DNA of 64,000 nucleotides from Sphingomonas sp. Leaf34 (GTDB lineage: Bacteria; Pseudomonadota; Alphaproteobacteria; Sphingomonadales; Sphingomonadaceae), in assembly GCF_001421805.1 (NCBI RefSeq), contig NZ_LMLC01000001.1, positions 558,001 through 622,000 on the forward strand, given 5' to 3'. The notes under the pieces are model-generated. The model was given only the letters and a program-made list of their open reading frames with translations, searched no databases and had not been told where the DNA came from. The position numbers were made by a program, and so were the translations under genes. Numbering within the stretch: position 1 is the first letter of the stretch; each line of letters begins with the position of its first letter. Shown here one piece after another: positions 8,871-18,916 of this stretch.

Positions 8871-9380
8871 TTACGGCAGGACGGGAACTTCCGCCGCACG
8901 GGTCTTGTTCTCCAGGCGCGATTCCCGCACCCGCTGGCCGAAGCAGCCGGTGGCACCACCGGCACCGACTGCTGAGCAGCTGCCGATCGTATTGACGCCG
9001 GAACCTGCATCCATCGTGCCCTGCGCCTTGGTCGCCCAGCTGGCGTTTTCGGGCGTGACGACGAACTCGCGAAGTTCCTTGGGAACGCGGTATTGCTCCT
9101 GAGCGCTGCGGCGGACACAGACGACGATCTCCTCACCGTTCGCGTTGGTCGGGCAGCGTTCGTTGCCGAACAGCGTAAGGACGCCGTTGATCGGCGCGTT
9201 GCGCGAAACCTGCGGGGGTGCGACGACTGGCTTGGGCCGGGCGGTCGCGCCGGGAAGCGCGGGCGCCTTGGCGGGCGGCTGGGCGAGCGTCGGTCCCGCA
9301 TTGCCATTGGAAGTCGGCGGCACGGTCTGCGCAACCGCGGGTCCAGCGACCAGCAGAGCCACCGCAAAAAGCATTTTCAT
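8871..9380 (-). CDS. Secreted protein of the sphingomonad 'YRVP' cysteine-motif type, unknown function
   Basis: About 169 residues. A signal peptide is clear (MKMLFAVALLVAGPAVAQ, cleavage after AVAQ), followed by a Pro/Ala-rich linker and a C-terminal region. That region has cysteines in ERCPTN, VVCVRR, GSCSAV and TGCFGQ, and the EEIVVCVRR...QYRVPKELR pattern I recognise from small exported proteins common in Sphingomonadales. No enzymatic motif is seen. The ATG at 9380 has GGGAG eight bases upstream; ATGs at 9386 and 9395 are alternatives. The four cysteines suggest disulfide bonds, and a DsbB-like gene sits close upstream. Confidence 0.75.
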   Translation of the reverse strand: MKMLFAVALLVAGPAVAQTVPPTSNGNAGPTLAQPPAKAPALPGATARPKPVVAPPQVSRNAPINGVLTLFGNERCPTNANGEEIVVCVRRSAQEQYRVPKELREFVVTPENASWATKAQGTMDAGSGVNTIGSCSAVGAGGATGCFGQRVRESRLENKTRAAEVPVLP

Positions 9381-9446
9381 ACGCATCACTCCCACGCGTT
9401 CGTTCGGCCCGTTATCGTCGCTCGGCCTGAGCCGTATTCGGTCCGC

Positions 9447-9983
9447 CTAGATCCGCTTGGCGGTCGCGATCGCAACCTTGCAACCAAGCCGGATCGCAGC
9501 ACTCAGTACCGGATACCCCGGCGTCTCTTCGGCCCCCGCCGCGATCGCAGTCGCCTTGTGTTCGAGTTCCTCGGCCTGGAAATCGAGGATGGCCGCCGAT
9601 AGCTCGGGATCGCTGGCGCCAAGCTGAACAAGCTGCTCCTCGTAATGCTTGTCGATCTCGGTTTCGACCGCCGCGGTGCACGCCATCGCCGCGCGCGGGC
9701 TGATCGCCGCAGTCACGGCGCCCAGCGCGAAGCCCGCGACCTTCCAGATCGGTTGCAGCACCGTCGGGCGCACGCGGCGCTCGACAATCATCTTGTCGAA
9801 GAATGCGCGGTGGCGCTCCTCCTGTTGCGCCATGTGGTGGATCGATCGCGACGCAGGATGCCGATCACCAAGCACGGCAAGCTGGCCCGCGTAGATGCGG
9901 ATCGCGCCATATTCGCCCGCCTGGTCGACGCGAATCATCGAATCGGTCGCGCGCTTGGCGTCTCCTGGCTTCCAGCTGCTCAT
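9447..9983 (-). CDS. coq7: Demethoxyubiquinone hydroxylase family protein (Coq7)
   Basis: A 178-residue di-iron carboxylate protein that hydroxylates demethoxyubiquinone in ubiquinone synthesis. Iron-ligand motifs are visible: the Glu of DQAGEYGA, the EERH (ExxH) motif, the Glu of AVETEIDKHY, and EELEHK. The start ATG at 9983 has AGGA upstream and overlaps the stop of the DsbB-like gene (ATGA), so the two are translationally coupled. The length matches short bacterial Coq7 proteins. Confidence 0.92.
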   Translation of the reverse strand: MSSWKPGDAKRATDSMIRVDQAGEYGAIRIYAGQLAVLGDRHPASRSIHHMAQQEERHRAFFDKMIVERRVRPTVLQPIWKVAGFALGAVTAAISPRAAMACTAAVETEIDKHYEEQLVQLGASDPELSAAILDFQAEELEHKATAIAAGAEETPGYPVLSAAIRLGCKVAIATAKRI

Positions 9984-10462
9984 CTCGTCTTCCTCATGAG
10001 TGCGAATATGGTGAACGCACCGGCGAGGGAAAAGATGGCGTTGAAGCCGGCGAGCGAGATTCCGAGCAATTTCCACTGCGGCGAATCGCAGCGTACCATC
10101 GGCGCGTTCATGATCGCGGCAAGACGTTCGGCAACAGTGGTACCCGCCATCGAGACGGTCGTGGTGCAGGCGGTAAAACCGTTCCACCAGTGATATTCGA
10201 CCCCGGCATGCGCGATGCCGATCAGCCCGCTAAGGCCGATCAGAAGCCCGGCGATGATCACCAGCGACGCGCGCAGCGAGCGACCGGGAACGAAGAACGT
10301 TGCGCCGGCGATCAGCACCGCGGAATAATGCGGCCAGCGCTGCCAGTGGCACATCTCGCACGGATACAGCCCGCCAAGATATTGCGAGCCGAGCGCGCCG
10401 AGCAGCAGGAATGCCGGCAGCAGGAACGCGATGGCGCGCGCGATCTCTTCGTTCTTGGTCAT
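9980..10462 (-). CDS. Disulfide bond formation protein B family
   Basis: A 160-residue inner-membrane protein with four hydrophobic segments. It has the periplasmic CxxC (LYPCEMCHWQRWP) and a second cysteine pair (FTACTTT and MVRCDSP), as in DsbB, which reoxidises DsbA by passing electrons to quinone. The CEMCHWQRWPH stretch is a strong family signature. The neighbouring Coq7 makes the quinone that DsbB uses. I chose ATG 10462 (MTKNEE) over 10486, which would add eight residues and overlap ctpA. Confidence 0.9.
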   Translation of the reverse strand: MTKNEEIARAIAFLLPAFLLLGALGSQYLGGLYPCEMCHWQRWPHYSAVLIAGATFFVPGRSLRASLVIIAGLLIGLSGLIGIAHAGVEYHWWNGFTACTTTVSMAGTTVAERLAAIMNAPMVRCDSPQWKLLGISLAGFNAIFSLAGAFTIFALMRKTR

Positions 10463-10482
10463 GCCCAACCCGCGACGCACGC

Positions 10483-11874
10483 TCACTTGTTAGGCGCCTT
10501 GGCGGCGGCGGCGGTGGGATCGGGCTTGATCGGGCGCGGCTTGGTGGCGGCAGCGACCTGGGCGGCGCCGCCGAGCCGCGCGACGGTCTTCAGCGCGTAA
10601 TAGAGCTGGAAGTCGTCGATGCCCTGCTTCTTCAATTGCTCGGGCGTCTGCGCGAAGCGGGGGTCGGTCTTGGTATCCTCCTCGAGCACCGCGTTGTCGG
10701 CCTTCACCTCGTTGATCAGGTGCTTGCGCAGGTCCGCCTCGCGGAACACCGGGCGCGACTTGTAGTCGGGATCGGTGAGCTGCGGGACCTTGATGTCGGG
10801 CTCGATCCCGCCCTCCTGCACCGAGCGACCCGACGGCGTGAAGTAGCGCGCGGTCGTCAGGCGGAGCGCGGTCTCGGGACCGAGCGGGAGCACGGTCTGG
10901 ACCGAGCCCTTGCCAAAGCTGCGCTCGCCCATGATCAGCGCGCGGTGATGATCCTGAAGGGCGCCGGCAACGATCTCGGACGCGGACGCGGTGCCGGGAT
11001 CGGTGAGGACGACGACCGGCAGGCCGTGCGCATCGTCACCAGGCTTGGCGTAATAGCGTTCGATATCGGTCTTCTCGCGACCGCGCTGCGAAACGATCTC
11101 GCCGTGATCGAGGAACGCGTCACTGACTTCGATCGCCTGCGTGAGCAAGCCGCCGCCATTCTCGCGGAGGTCGACGACATAGCCGAGCGGGCGGTGGCCG
11201 AGTGACTTGTCGATCGCCATGATCGCCGCGCGCGTGTCCGCGCCGGTGTTCTCGCTGAACGTGTTGATGTTGATATAACCGACGTCGCCGCGGACTTCCC
11301 ACTTCACCGGCTTCTGGACGATGATCTCGCGCGTCATCGTTACGTCGAGCGGTTTGTCGCGGCCAGGACGGACAAGGCCGAGCGTTATCGTGCTGCCGGG
11401 CTTGCCGCGCATCTTGCCGACCGCCTCGTCGAGCGAATCGCCGTAGATCAGCTTGCGGTCGATATGCGTGATATAGTCGCCGGACTTGACGCCCGCGCGG
11501 GCTGCCGGCGAGTCTTCCTGCGGGGCGACGACCTTGATCGCGCCGTCCTCCATCTGCACCGTCAGGCCGAGACCACCGTAATTGCCCTCGGTCATGATCC
11601 GGAGGTTTTCGTAGTCGAGCGCGTCGACATAGCTGGAATGCGGATCGAGGCTGGAGAGCATGCCCTGGATCGCGCCCTTGATCAGCGTCTTGTCATCGAC
11701 CTTGTCGACATACTCCGCCTTCACGCGGTTGAAGACGTCGAGAAACTGGTCGAACTCGCGGTAGGTGTCGGTGTCGACCGCCGCCATCGCCGAGGTGGCG
11801 AGAGGTATCAGGGTCAGCGCGCCGACGATCGCCGTCGCGGTAAGGATCGGGGTACGCAGTATAGGACGAGGCAT
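10483..11874 (-). CDS. ctpA: S41 family C-terminal processing peptidase
   Basis: A 463-residue exported serine protease. It has an N-terminal signal or anchor segment (about residues 8-32), a PDZ domain near 90-170 (YGGLGLTVQMEDG to LGLVRPG) and the S41 catalytic domain. Catalytic Ser lies in GTASASEIVAG and Lys in GERSFGKGSVQT. Such proteases trim C-termini of periplasmic proteins and degrade cell-wall hydrolases. The upstream gene on the same strand encodes an EnvC-like hydrolase activator, a common pairing in alphaproteobacteria. A Pro/Lys/Ala-rich tail follows the domain. Confidence 0.93.
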   Translation of the reverse strand: MPRPILRTPILTATAIVGALTLIPLATSAMAAVDTDTYREFDQFLDVFNRVKAEYVDKVDDKTLIKGAIQGMLSSLDPHSSYVDALDYENLRIMTEGNYGGLGLTVQMEDGAIKVVAPQEDSPAARAGVKSGDYITHIDRKLIYGDSLDEAVGKMRGKPGSTITLGLVRPGRDKPLDVTMTREIIVQKPVKWEVRGDVGYININTFSENTGADTRAAIMAIDKSLGHRPLGYVVDLRENGGGLLTQAIEVSDAFLDHGEIVSQRGREKTDIERYYAKPGDDAHGLPVVVLTDPGTASASEIVAGALQDHHRALIMGERSFGKGSVQTVLPLGPETALRLTTARYFTPSGRSVQEGGIEPDIKVPQLTDPDYKSRPVFREADLRKHLINEVKADNAVLEEDTKTDPRFAQTPEQLKKQGIDDFQLYYALKTVARLGGAAQVAAATKPRPIKPDPTAAAAKAPNK

Positions 11875-12005
11875 CGATGGTCCTGCAACCTGAGAAATGA
11901 CGGTATGTTAGCGTCGTAACGGCGTAGCGTAGCCAAGCGTCGGCGGCAACGCGCGCGGAGCAAAGCGGGGTCGCCGTTAATGAGGGCTGACTGGCGGGCT
12001 TTCGA

Positions 12006-12128
12006 TCCTCCCCCGCTAGGGGGGGGATGGCGCCGAAGGCGACGGAAGGGGAGGACACGGGACAAAGGTTGCCCTTACCTCCCCCTCCGTCTGGCAAGTG
12101 CCAGCCACCTCCCCCTGGCGGGGGAGGA
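12006..12128. repeat. Palindromic repeat (family D relative) between envC and ctpA
   Basis: An inverted structure begins with TCCTCCCCCGCTAGGGGGGG and ends with CCTGGCGGGGGAGGA. An inner pair GGAAGGGGAGG / CCTCCCCCTCC also occurs. It occupies most of the 277-bp gap between the envC-like and ctpA genes. Confidence 0.7.
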
Positions 12129-12151
12129 TATAAGAGCAAGCGCTTAGGCGC

Positions 12152-13324
12152 TCAGCGCGATCCTATAAACGCGGCGACATCGACGGGGCGGCCTTGGCGT
12201 CGGAGTTCGACGGTAATGCTGGGGGCGTCGCCGGGGGCGGTGCCGAGCGGGGCGCCCATCGCGACGCGGTCGCCGGGCTTGGCGTCGGTCGCGGCGAGGC
12301 CGGTGACGAGGCTGGTCCACCCGTCGGCGTGATCGATGATGACGATGATCCCGTAATCGCGGAAGCGGCGGGCATAGCGGATCGTCCCGGCCGCGGGAGC
12401 AACGACGCGCGCGCGCGGGGCGGTGACGAACGTCAGCCCGCGTGACCGGACGCCCGAGTCCGAGACCTCGTCGAAGCCGGTGACGAGCCGGCCCGCTACC
12501 GGTGCGCGGTATACGCCGCGCGGGGGGGCCGGTGGTGACGTGCCGGGCGCGATCGGACGCGGCAGTGGACCGGCAAGCGCGATCAGGCTGGCCGCGGTCG
12601 TCTTGGCGTTGGTCGTGGCCGCCATGCGGTCGACAAGATCGCGCGCGCGTTCGCCGAGCGCCAAGGCCCGATCGGACTCACTGAGCGCGCCGCGGCCAAG
12701 CGAAACGCTGCGCTGGCGATGCTGCGCCTCGAGGTTGGCGAGGGCCTGGCGGTCGTTCTCCAGGCGCGCGCGGCCGTCCGAGAGCGCCTTGGCGGCGAGC
12801 GCGGCGCTGGCCTGCAGGCGGCGCGTCTCGGCGAGCGCGGTACGGACAGCGTGCGTGCGCTGGCGGACGACGGGCAACGCGCTGCCGAGGACCGCGCGGA
12901 CGTGGACGAGATCGTCGACCGAGCCGGGCTGTGCAACCGCGACGATCGTCGGCCGGCGGGCGAGCGCCTCCAACGCCGCCAGCAGCCGCGCGACAGGGGT
13001 TTGCGCGCGGCCGAGCCTGGCGCGCTGATCGGACAGGAGGCGGTCGACCAGCGTCACGCGCGCGCTGGCGGTCGCGAGATTGGCTTCGGCGGCGGTCACG
13101 CGGGCGGCGAGTGCCTGCTCGTCGCGGCGCGCCTTGTCGGCGGCGTTGCGCTCCTGCGTGGCAGCGGCGGTGAGCTTGGCGGCGCGTGCGGCGGCGATCG
13201 CAGCGTCGCGTTTTGCCGCGACCAGGCGTTGCTGCTCGCTCGCCAGTTCGGGCGCGTCAGTCTGCGCGGTGACGCCCGCCGCCGCGAACAGCGCCGCGAT
13301 CGCGAGAACGCCCCCTAGCCTCAT
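12152..13324 (-). CDS. EnvC-like murein hydrolase activator (degenerate M23/LytM)
   Basis: A 390-residue exported protein with a signal peptide (cleavage near AGVTAQ), a long coiled coil (about residues 25-210) and a C-terminal M23/LytM fold (about 270-385). The zinc-binding residues of active M23 peptidases are absent: the first His motif is replaced by RSRGLTF, and the HxH motif by ITVELRR. It should therefore be an activator of amidases, as EnvC is, and not a peptidase. It starts 3 bp after rlmH, and ctpA follows. Confidence 0.88.
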   Translation of the reverse strand: MRLGGVLAIAALFAAAGVTAQTDAPELASEQQRLVAAKRDAAIAAARAAKLTAAATQERNAADKARRDEQALAARVTAAEANLATASARVTLVDRLLSDQRARLGRAQTPVARLLAALEALARRPTIVAVAQPGSVDDLVHVRAVLGSALPVVRQRTHAVRTALAETRRLQASAALAAKALSDGRARLENDRQALANLEAQHRQRSVSLGRGALSESDRALALGERARDLVDRMAATTNAKTTAASLIALAGPLPRPIAPGTSPPAPPRGVYRAPVAGRLVTGFDEVSDSGVRSRGLTFVTAPRARVVAPAAGTIRYARRFRDYGIIVIIDHADGWTSLVTGLAATDAKPGDRVAMGAPLGTAPGDAPSITVELRRQGRPVDVAAFIGSR

Positions 13325-13327
13325 GCA

Positions 13328-13750
13328 TCACCCTTCGCGGTGATAGGGGTGATTGGCAAGGATGCTGGTCGCGCGGAAAAGCTGCTCGGCGAGCATCGCG
13401 CGCGCCAGCAGATGCGGCCATGTCGCACGGCCGAAGGAAAAGAGCAGGTCGGCCTCGTCGCGCGCGGCGTCGTCGAAGCCGTCGGCGGCACCGATCATGA
13501 ACCGCGCCTCGCGGACGCCGTCGTTGCGCCACCGCTCAAGCTTGTGCGCGAACTGAGTCGAGGAGAGCGTCTCGCCCTTCTCGTCGAGCAGGATACGTTT
13601 GGTCTGCTCGCCGACAAGCGGGATCTTGCCGCCGGTGTCGGGGAGCTCGCTGACCTTGGTCGGCCAAACGATCCGCTTGAGATAGCGGTCGACCAGGTCC
13701 GCCTCGGGCGACCGCCCGATCCGTCCGCGGGCGACGATGTGGAGCAGCAT
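13328..13750 (-). CDS. rlmH: 23S rRNA (pseudouridine1915-N3)-methyltransferase RlmH
   Basis: A 140-residue SPOUT methyltransferase that methylates pseudouridine 1915 in helix 69 of 23S rRNA. The SAM-binding knot is seen in MIGAADGFDD and LLFSFGRATWPHLLARAMLAEQ, and the C-terminal NHPYHR is conserved. It lies in the usual rsfS-rlmH pair, 18 bp after rsfS. The length is slightly below the usual 155 residues. Confidence 0.95.
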   Translation of the reverse strand: MLLHIVARGRIGRSPEADLVDRYLKRIVWPTKVSELPDTGGKIPLVGEQTKRILLDEKGETLSSTQFAHKLERWRNDGVREARFMIGAADGFDDAARDEADLLFSFGRATWPHLLARAMLAEQLFRATSILANHPYHREG

Positions 13751-13768
13751 CGCCGCCTCGGGGTCGGT

Positions 13769-14176
13769 TTAGTCTTCGTCGGTGAAGGTCGGCATGGCCG
13801 GCGGCGTCGGCGCATCGCCGAACGCCCACATCCGCTCCAGATTGTAGAAGCTGCGGACTTCGGGGCGGAACAGGTGGACGATGATGTCGGTCGCGTCGAT
13901 CAGCACCCAGTCGGCGGTCGGCAGGCCCTCGATCTTCACCGGGCGCTTGAACTCGGCCTTGATCCGCTCGGCCAGCTTCTGCGCCATCGAGGCGACCTGG
14001 CGGGTCGAACGACCGCTGGCGATCACCATATAGTCGGCGATGCTCGTCTTGCCCGCGAGCGGGATCGAGATCGTCTCGACCGCCTGGTCGTCGTCGAGCG
14101 ACGCGAGGATCAGGCGATGCAGTGCCTCAACCTCTTCGGGGTCGGTCGCGCGAGGGGCAGTAGGGGAAGTGGCCAA
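13769..14176 (-). CDS. rsfS: Ribosome silencing factor RsfS
   Basis: A 135-residue protein of the Iojap/RsfS family that binds uL14 and blocks subunit joining during starvation. Family motifs: DYMVIASGRSTRQV, EGLPTADWVLIDATDIIVHLF and the YNLERMW end. The start codon is TTG at 14176, supported by AGGAG six bases upstream, which lies inside the last codons of nadD. The nadD stop is 1 bp away, so the pair is probably coupled. Confidence 0.94.
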   Translation of the reverse strand: MATSPTAPRATDPEEVEALHRLILASLDDDQAVETISIPLAGKTSIADYMVIASGRSTRQVASMAQKLAERIKAEFKRPVKIEGLPTADWVLIDATDIIVHLFRPEVRSFYNLERMWAFGDAPTPPAMPTFTDED

Positions 14177-14177
14177 G

Positions 14178-14792
14178 TCAGCTCCTGGGTAAAACTACCG
14201 GACCAGCAACGTGCTGGACCCAGTCGGGATTTTTGGCGCGCAGGCCGGTTGCGGAGGTCGGGTCGGGTCGGAAGCGCAACAGCACAAGGGCCGGCAATCT
14301 CCACGTCGTCCAGCTCTTCGCATGGTCTGTGCGCCGTTGGAAGCGCCGCAGCCAACCCATCGCGGGGGCCGCGAGGGCGCGCCCGTCATATCCCGGCCGC
14401 GCGATTACCGCAATCGGAACCTCGCGGGCGATCTGGCGCCAGTTCTTCCACCGGTGGAAGTCGGCCAGATTGTCGGCGCCCATCAGCCAGACGAAGCGGA
14501 TCTTGGGGTAGCGACGCTTGAGCTTGCGGATCGTGTCTAGCGTATAGCGCGTGTGCAGCCGCGACTCGATATCGGTCGCGCGGATCGGCGCGCGGCGCGC
14601 CATGCGCTGCGCCGAGGCAAGACGCGCGGCCAGCGGCGCCATGTCGCGCGCGGCGTCCTTGAGCGGATTGCCGGGAGACACCAGCCACCACGCCTCGTCG
14701 AGCGCGAGCGCCTCGATCGCCGCGAGCGTGATGCCACGGTGGCCGCGGTGCGCAGGGTTGAACGACCCGCCGAGGATGCCGACGCGGGTCAT
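14178..14792 (-). CDS. nadD: Nicotinate-nucleotide adenylyltransferase NadD
   Basis: A 204-residue nucleotidyltransferase that makes deamido-NAD from nicotinate mononucleotide and ATP. The GGSFNPAHRGH motif (residues 8-18) gives the HxGH-type active site. FVWLMGADNLADFHRWKNW is the family's central signature. The C-terminal motif reads SATGLRA where ISST.IR is usual, a mild deviation seen in alphaproteobacterial members. It sits between proA and rsfS. Confidence 0.95.
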   Translation of the reverse strand: MTRVGILGGSFNPAHRGHRGITLAAIEALALDEAWWLVSPGNPLKDAARDMAPLAARLASAQRMARRAPIRATDIESRLHTRYTLDTIRKLKRRYPKIRFVWLMGADNLADFHRWKNWRQIAREVPIAVIARPGYDGRALAAPAMGWLRRFQRRTDHAKSWTTWRLPALVLLRFRPDPTSATGLRAKNPDWVQHVAGPVVLPRS

Positions 14793-14796
14793 CGCA

Positions 14797-16059
14797 TCAA
14801 CCGCGCACCTGCCCCGTGCCGCGGCCGATCCATTTGTAGGTCGTCAGCCCCTCGAGCGCGACGGGGCCGCGGGCGTGGAGGCGGCCAGTGGCGATGCCGA
14901 TCTCCGCGCCCAGCCCGAACTCGCCGCCATCGGCGAACTGGGTGGAGGCGTTCCACAGGACGATTGCGCTGTCGACGGCGGTCAGGAATTGCTCGGCGAT
15001 GGCAGCGTCCTCGGCGATGATCGCGTCGGTGTGATGCGAACCGTGGCGGGCGATGTGCGCGATCGCCGCGTCGAGGCCATCGACGATCGCGACCGAGGCG
15101 ATCGCGTCGAGATATTCGGTGTCCCAGTCCGCGGCATCGGCGACCGCGATGTCGGGCACGAGCGCGCGCGACGCTGCGTCGCCGCGCACCACGCAACCGG
15201 CATCGGCCAGACGCCGGATCAGCGCCGCGGCCTCGGGATACGCCCGGTGGATCAGCAGCGTCTCCATCGAACCGCACACGCCCGTGCGGCGCATCTTGGC
15301 ATCGACGAGGACCGCCGCCGCCATCGCCGGGTCCGCCGACGCATCGACATAGACATGGTTGATGCCGTCGAGATGCGCGAGCACCGGCACGCGTGCCTCG
15401 GCCTGGACGCGCGCGACGAGGCTCTTGCCGCCGCGGGGGATGATCAGGTCGATCACCCCGTCCGCCGTCAGCATTGCGCCGACCGCGGCCCGATCGGTGG
15501 TCGGCACGAGCTGCATTGCACCGGCAGGCACCCCGCCCGCCGCCAGTCCCGCCATCAGCGCCGCATGGATCGCGCGATTGCTCGCCACCGCCTCGGACCC
15601 GCCGCGCAGGATCGCGGCGTTGCCGGCCATCACGCACAATGCAGCTGCGTCCGCAGTGACGTTGGGGCGGCTTTCGTAGATAATGCCGATCACGCCGATC
15701 GGCACGCGCACGCGCGAAAGCTTGAGGCCGTTAGGTCGTTCGCGCGAGTCGATGACCTGCCCGACCGGGTCGGCGAGCGCCGCGACGGCCGCCACGCCGT
15801 CCGCCATCGCCGCGATCCGCCCCGCGTCCAACCGCAGACGATCAAGCAACGCGCCGGACAGGCCGGACTCGGTCGCACGCGCCATGTCCGCTGCGTTCGC
15901 CGTCAGGATTTCCGCCGACGCGGCACGGACCGACTCCGCCGCCAACACCAGCGCAGCGGCTTTCCGCGCGGTCGGCAGCGACGCCAGCACCAGCGCGGCG
16001 GCGCGCGCGCGGCGGCCCATTCCAGCGATCACGTCGGTCGGATTTGCTGCAGCGTCCAT
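14797..16059 (-). CDS. proA: Glutamate-5-semialdehyde dehydrogenase
   Basis: A 420-residue NADPH-dependent enzyme that reduces gamma-glutamyl phosphate in proline synthesis. The catalytic cysteine is in RRTGVCGSMETLLI. The N-terminal PIGVIGIIYESRPNVTADAA and the PRGGKSLV segment are ProA signatures. Its normal partner proB is not in the window. It heads the minus-strand block running through nadD, rsfS, rlmH and envC. The start is only 14 bp from the opposite-strand small gene at 16074. Confidence 0.96.
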   Translation of the reverse strand: MDAAANPTDVIAGMGRRARAAALVLASLPTARKAAALVLAAESVRAASAEILTANAADMARATESGLSGALLDRLRLDAGRIAAMADGVAAVAALADPVGQVIDSRERPNGLKLSRVRVPIGVIGIIYESRPNVTADAAALCVMAGNAAILRGGSEAVASNRAIHAALMAGLAAGGVPAGAMQLVPTTDRAAVGAMLTADGVIDLIIPRGGKSLVARVQAEARVPVLAHLDGINHVYVDASADPAMAAAVLVDAKMRRTGVCGSMETLLIHRAYPEAAALIRRLADAGCVVRGDAASRALVPDIAVADAADWDTEYLDAIASVAIVDGLDAAIAHIARHGSHHTDAIIAEDAAIAEQFLTAVDSAIVLWNASTQFADGGEFGLGAEIGIATGRLHARGPVALEGLTTYKWIGRGTGQVRG

Positions 16060-16073
16060 GGCCGCGCGCTAGC

Positions 16074-16361
16074 ATGCGAAGCCCCTCGCGCCAACGCCAC
16101 GAACTCGTTACGCTGCCGATCTTACAGGGGATGCTGCCGACGATCGTGCTAATCGTGGGCCATGTCATCGGGGTACCCGGTCCAATGCTGCGGCTGGACG
16201 CCCTTGTGATCCCGCCGGTCCACATGTTCGCGCAATTGCGCGGCGCGTATGATCTTCAGAAGCGCGCCGCGGCGTGGCGCACGGTGGCGCTGCTGACGTT
16301 CGCGTTCACAGTCCTGCTGGCGTTTATTGTCCTGCGGCTCCTGCACGGCCTGGCCGATTAG
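16074..16361 (+). CDS. Small membrane protein resembling the tail of DUF3667-type proteins
   Basis: About 95 residues. Two hydrophobic stretches (LPTIVLIVGHVIGVPGPML and RTVALLTFAFTVLLAFIVL) flank VHMFAQLRGAYDLQKRAAAWR. That central part resembles the C-terminal end of larger DUF3667 membrane proteins as I remember them, so this may be a truncated remnant. No ribosome binding site precedes the ATG, and only 14 bp separate it from the divergent proA start. Existence as an expressed gene is uncertain. Confidence 0.4.
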   Translation: MRSPSRQRHELVTLPILQGMLPTIVLIVGHVIGVPGPMLRLDALVIPPVHMFAQLRGAYDLQKRAAAWRTVALLTFAFTVLLAFIVLRLLHGLAD

Positions 16362-16376
16362 GTCGGCGCGACCCGA

Positions 16377-16760
16377 TCAGCCACGCCCGCACGGGTACAG
16401 GTTCGCCAAGACGCGCGCATAGCCGTCCTTGAGCGGGCGCTTCTGATAGCTGGCCGGCAGTTCGTTCAGGCCATCGAGCATGTCCATGATGCCGACCGTC
16501 TCGCCTTCCGGAACGCAGGCTATCGGCGGCTTGCCCGCCGCGGCACGCGCGGCGCGGTCGGCCTTCAACTGATTTGTCGCGGCCTTCGCCTCCGCCTTCA
16601 AAGCTGGAAGCTCGGGCGACATGAACGCCATCGGACCCTGGTCGCGCAGCGCGTTGGCGCGCGACAGGAAAGTGCCGACGGTCATTGCTGCATTCGCGGG
16701 CAACGCGACGCCGGCGATCAGCACTGCAGCGACTACAGCCTTCGAATGCAAATACGACAT
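16377..16760 (-). CDS. Small exported protein, possibly Rap1a/Tai-like
   Basis: A 127-residue protein with a clear signal peptide (cleavage after LPANA), an Ala/Lys-rich helical middle and a C-terminal part with two cysteines. The spacing CVPEGETVG ... YARVLANLYPCGRG resembles the end of Rap1a/Tai-type proteins (CxPxG... and YPC), some of which protect against type VI secretion effectors. No effector gene is nearby, so this is only a fold-level suggestion. Start at 16760 (MSYLHSK) puts the signal peptide at the N-terminus. Confidence 0.65.
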   Translation of the reverse strand: MSYLHSKAVVAAVLIAGVALPANAAMTVGTFLSRANALRDQGPMAFMSPELPALKAEAKAATNQLKADRAARAAAGKPPIACVPEGETVGIMDMLDGLNELPASYQKRPLKDGYARVLANLYPCGRG

Positions 16761-16823
16761 GGGCGGCCTTTCCGAGAAAAGACCGCCCATAGAGCAGTTT
16801 AGCTGACTAATCGGTGAACCGGA

Positions 16824-18812
<1,989 letters not shown>

Positions 18813-18916
18813 GGGTGCACGATACCTTTCAGCGCACAAGATAAGCGCGCGCAGGTTAATGGCAATGGAACAAGACGCGACTTGTGGTGATCAGTGTGAA
18901 CGAACCGCCATGTGGT

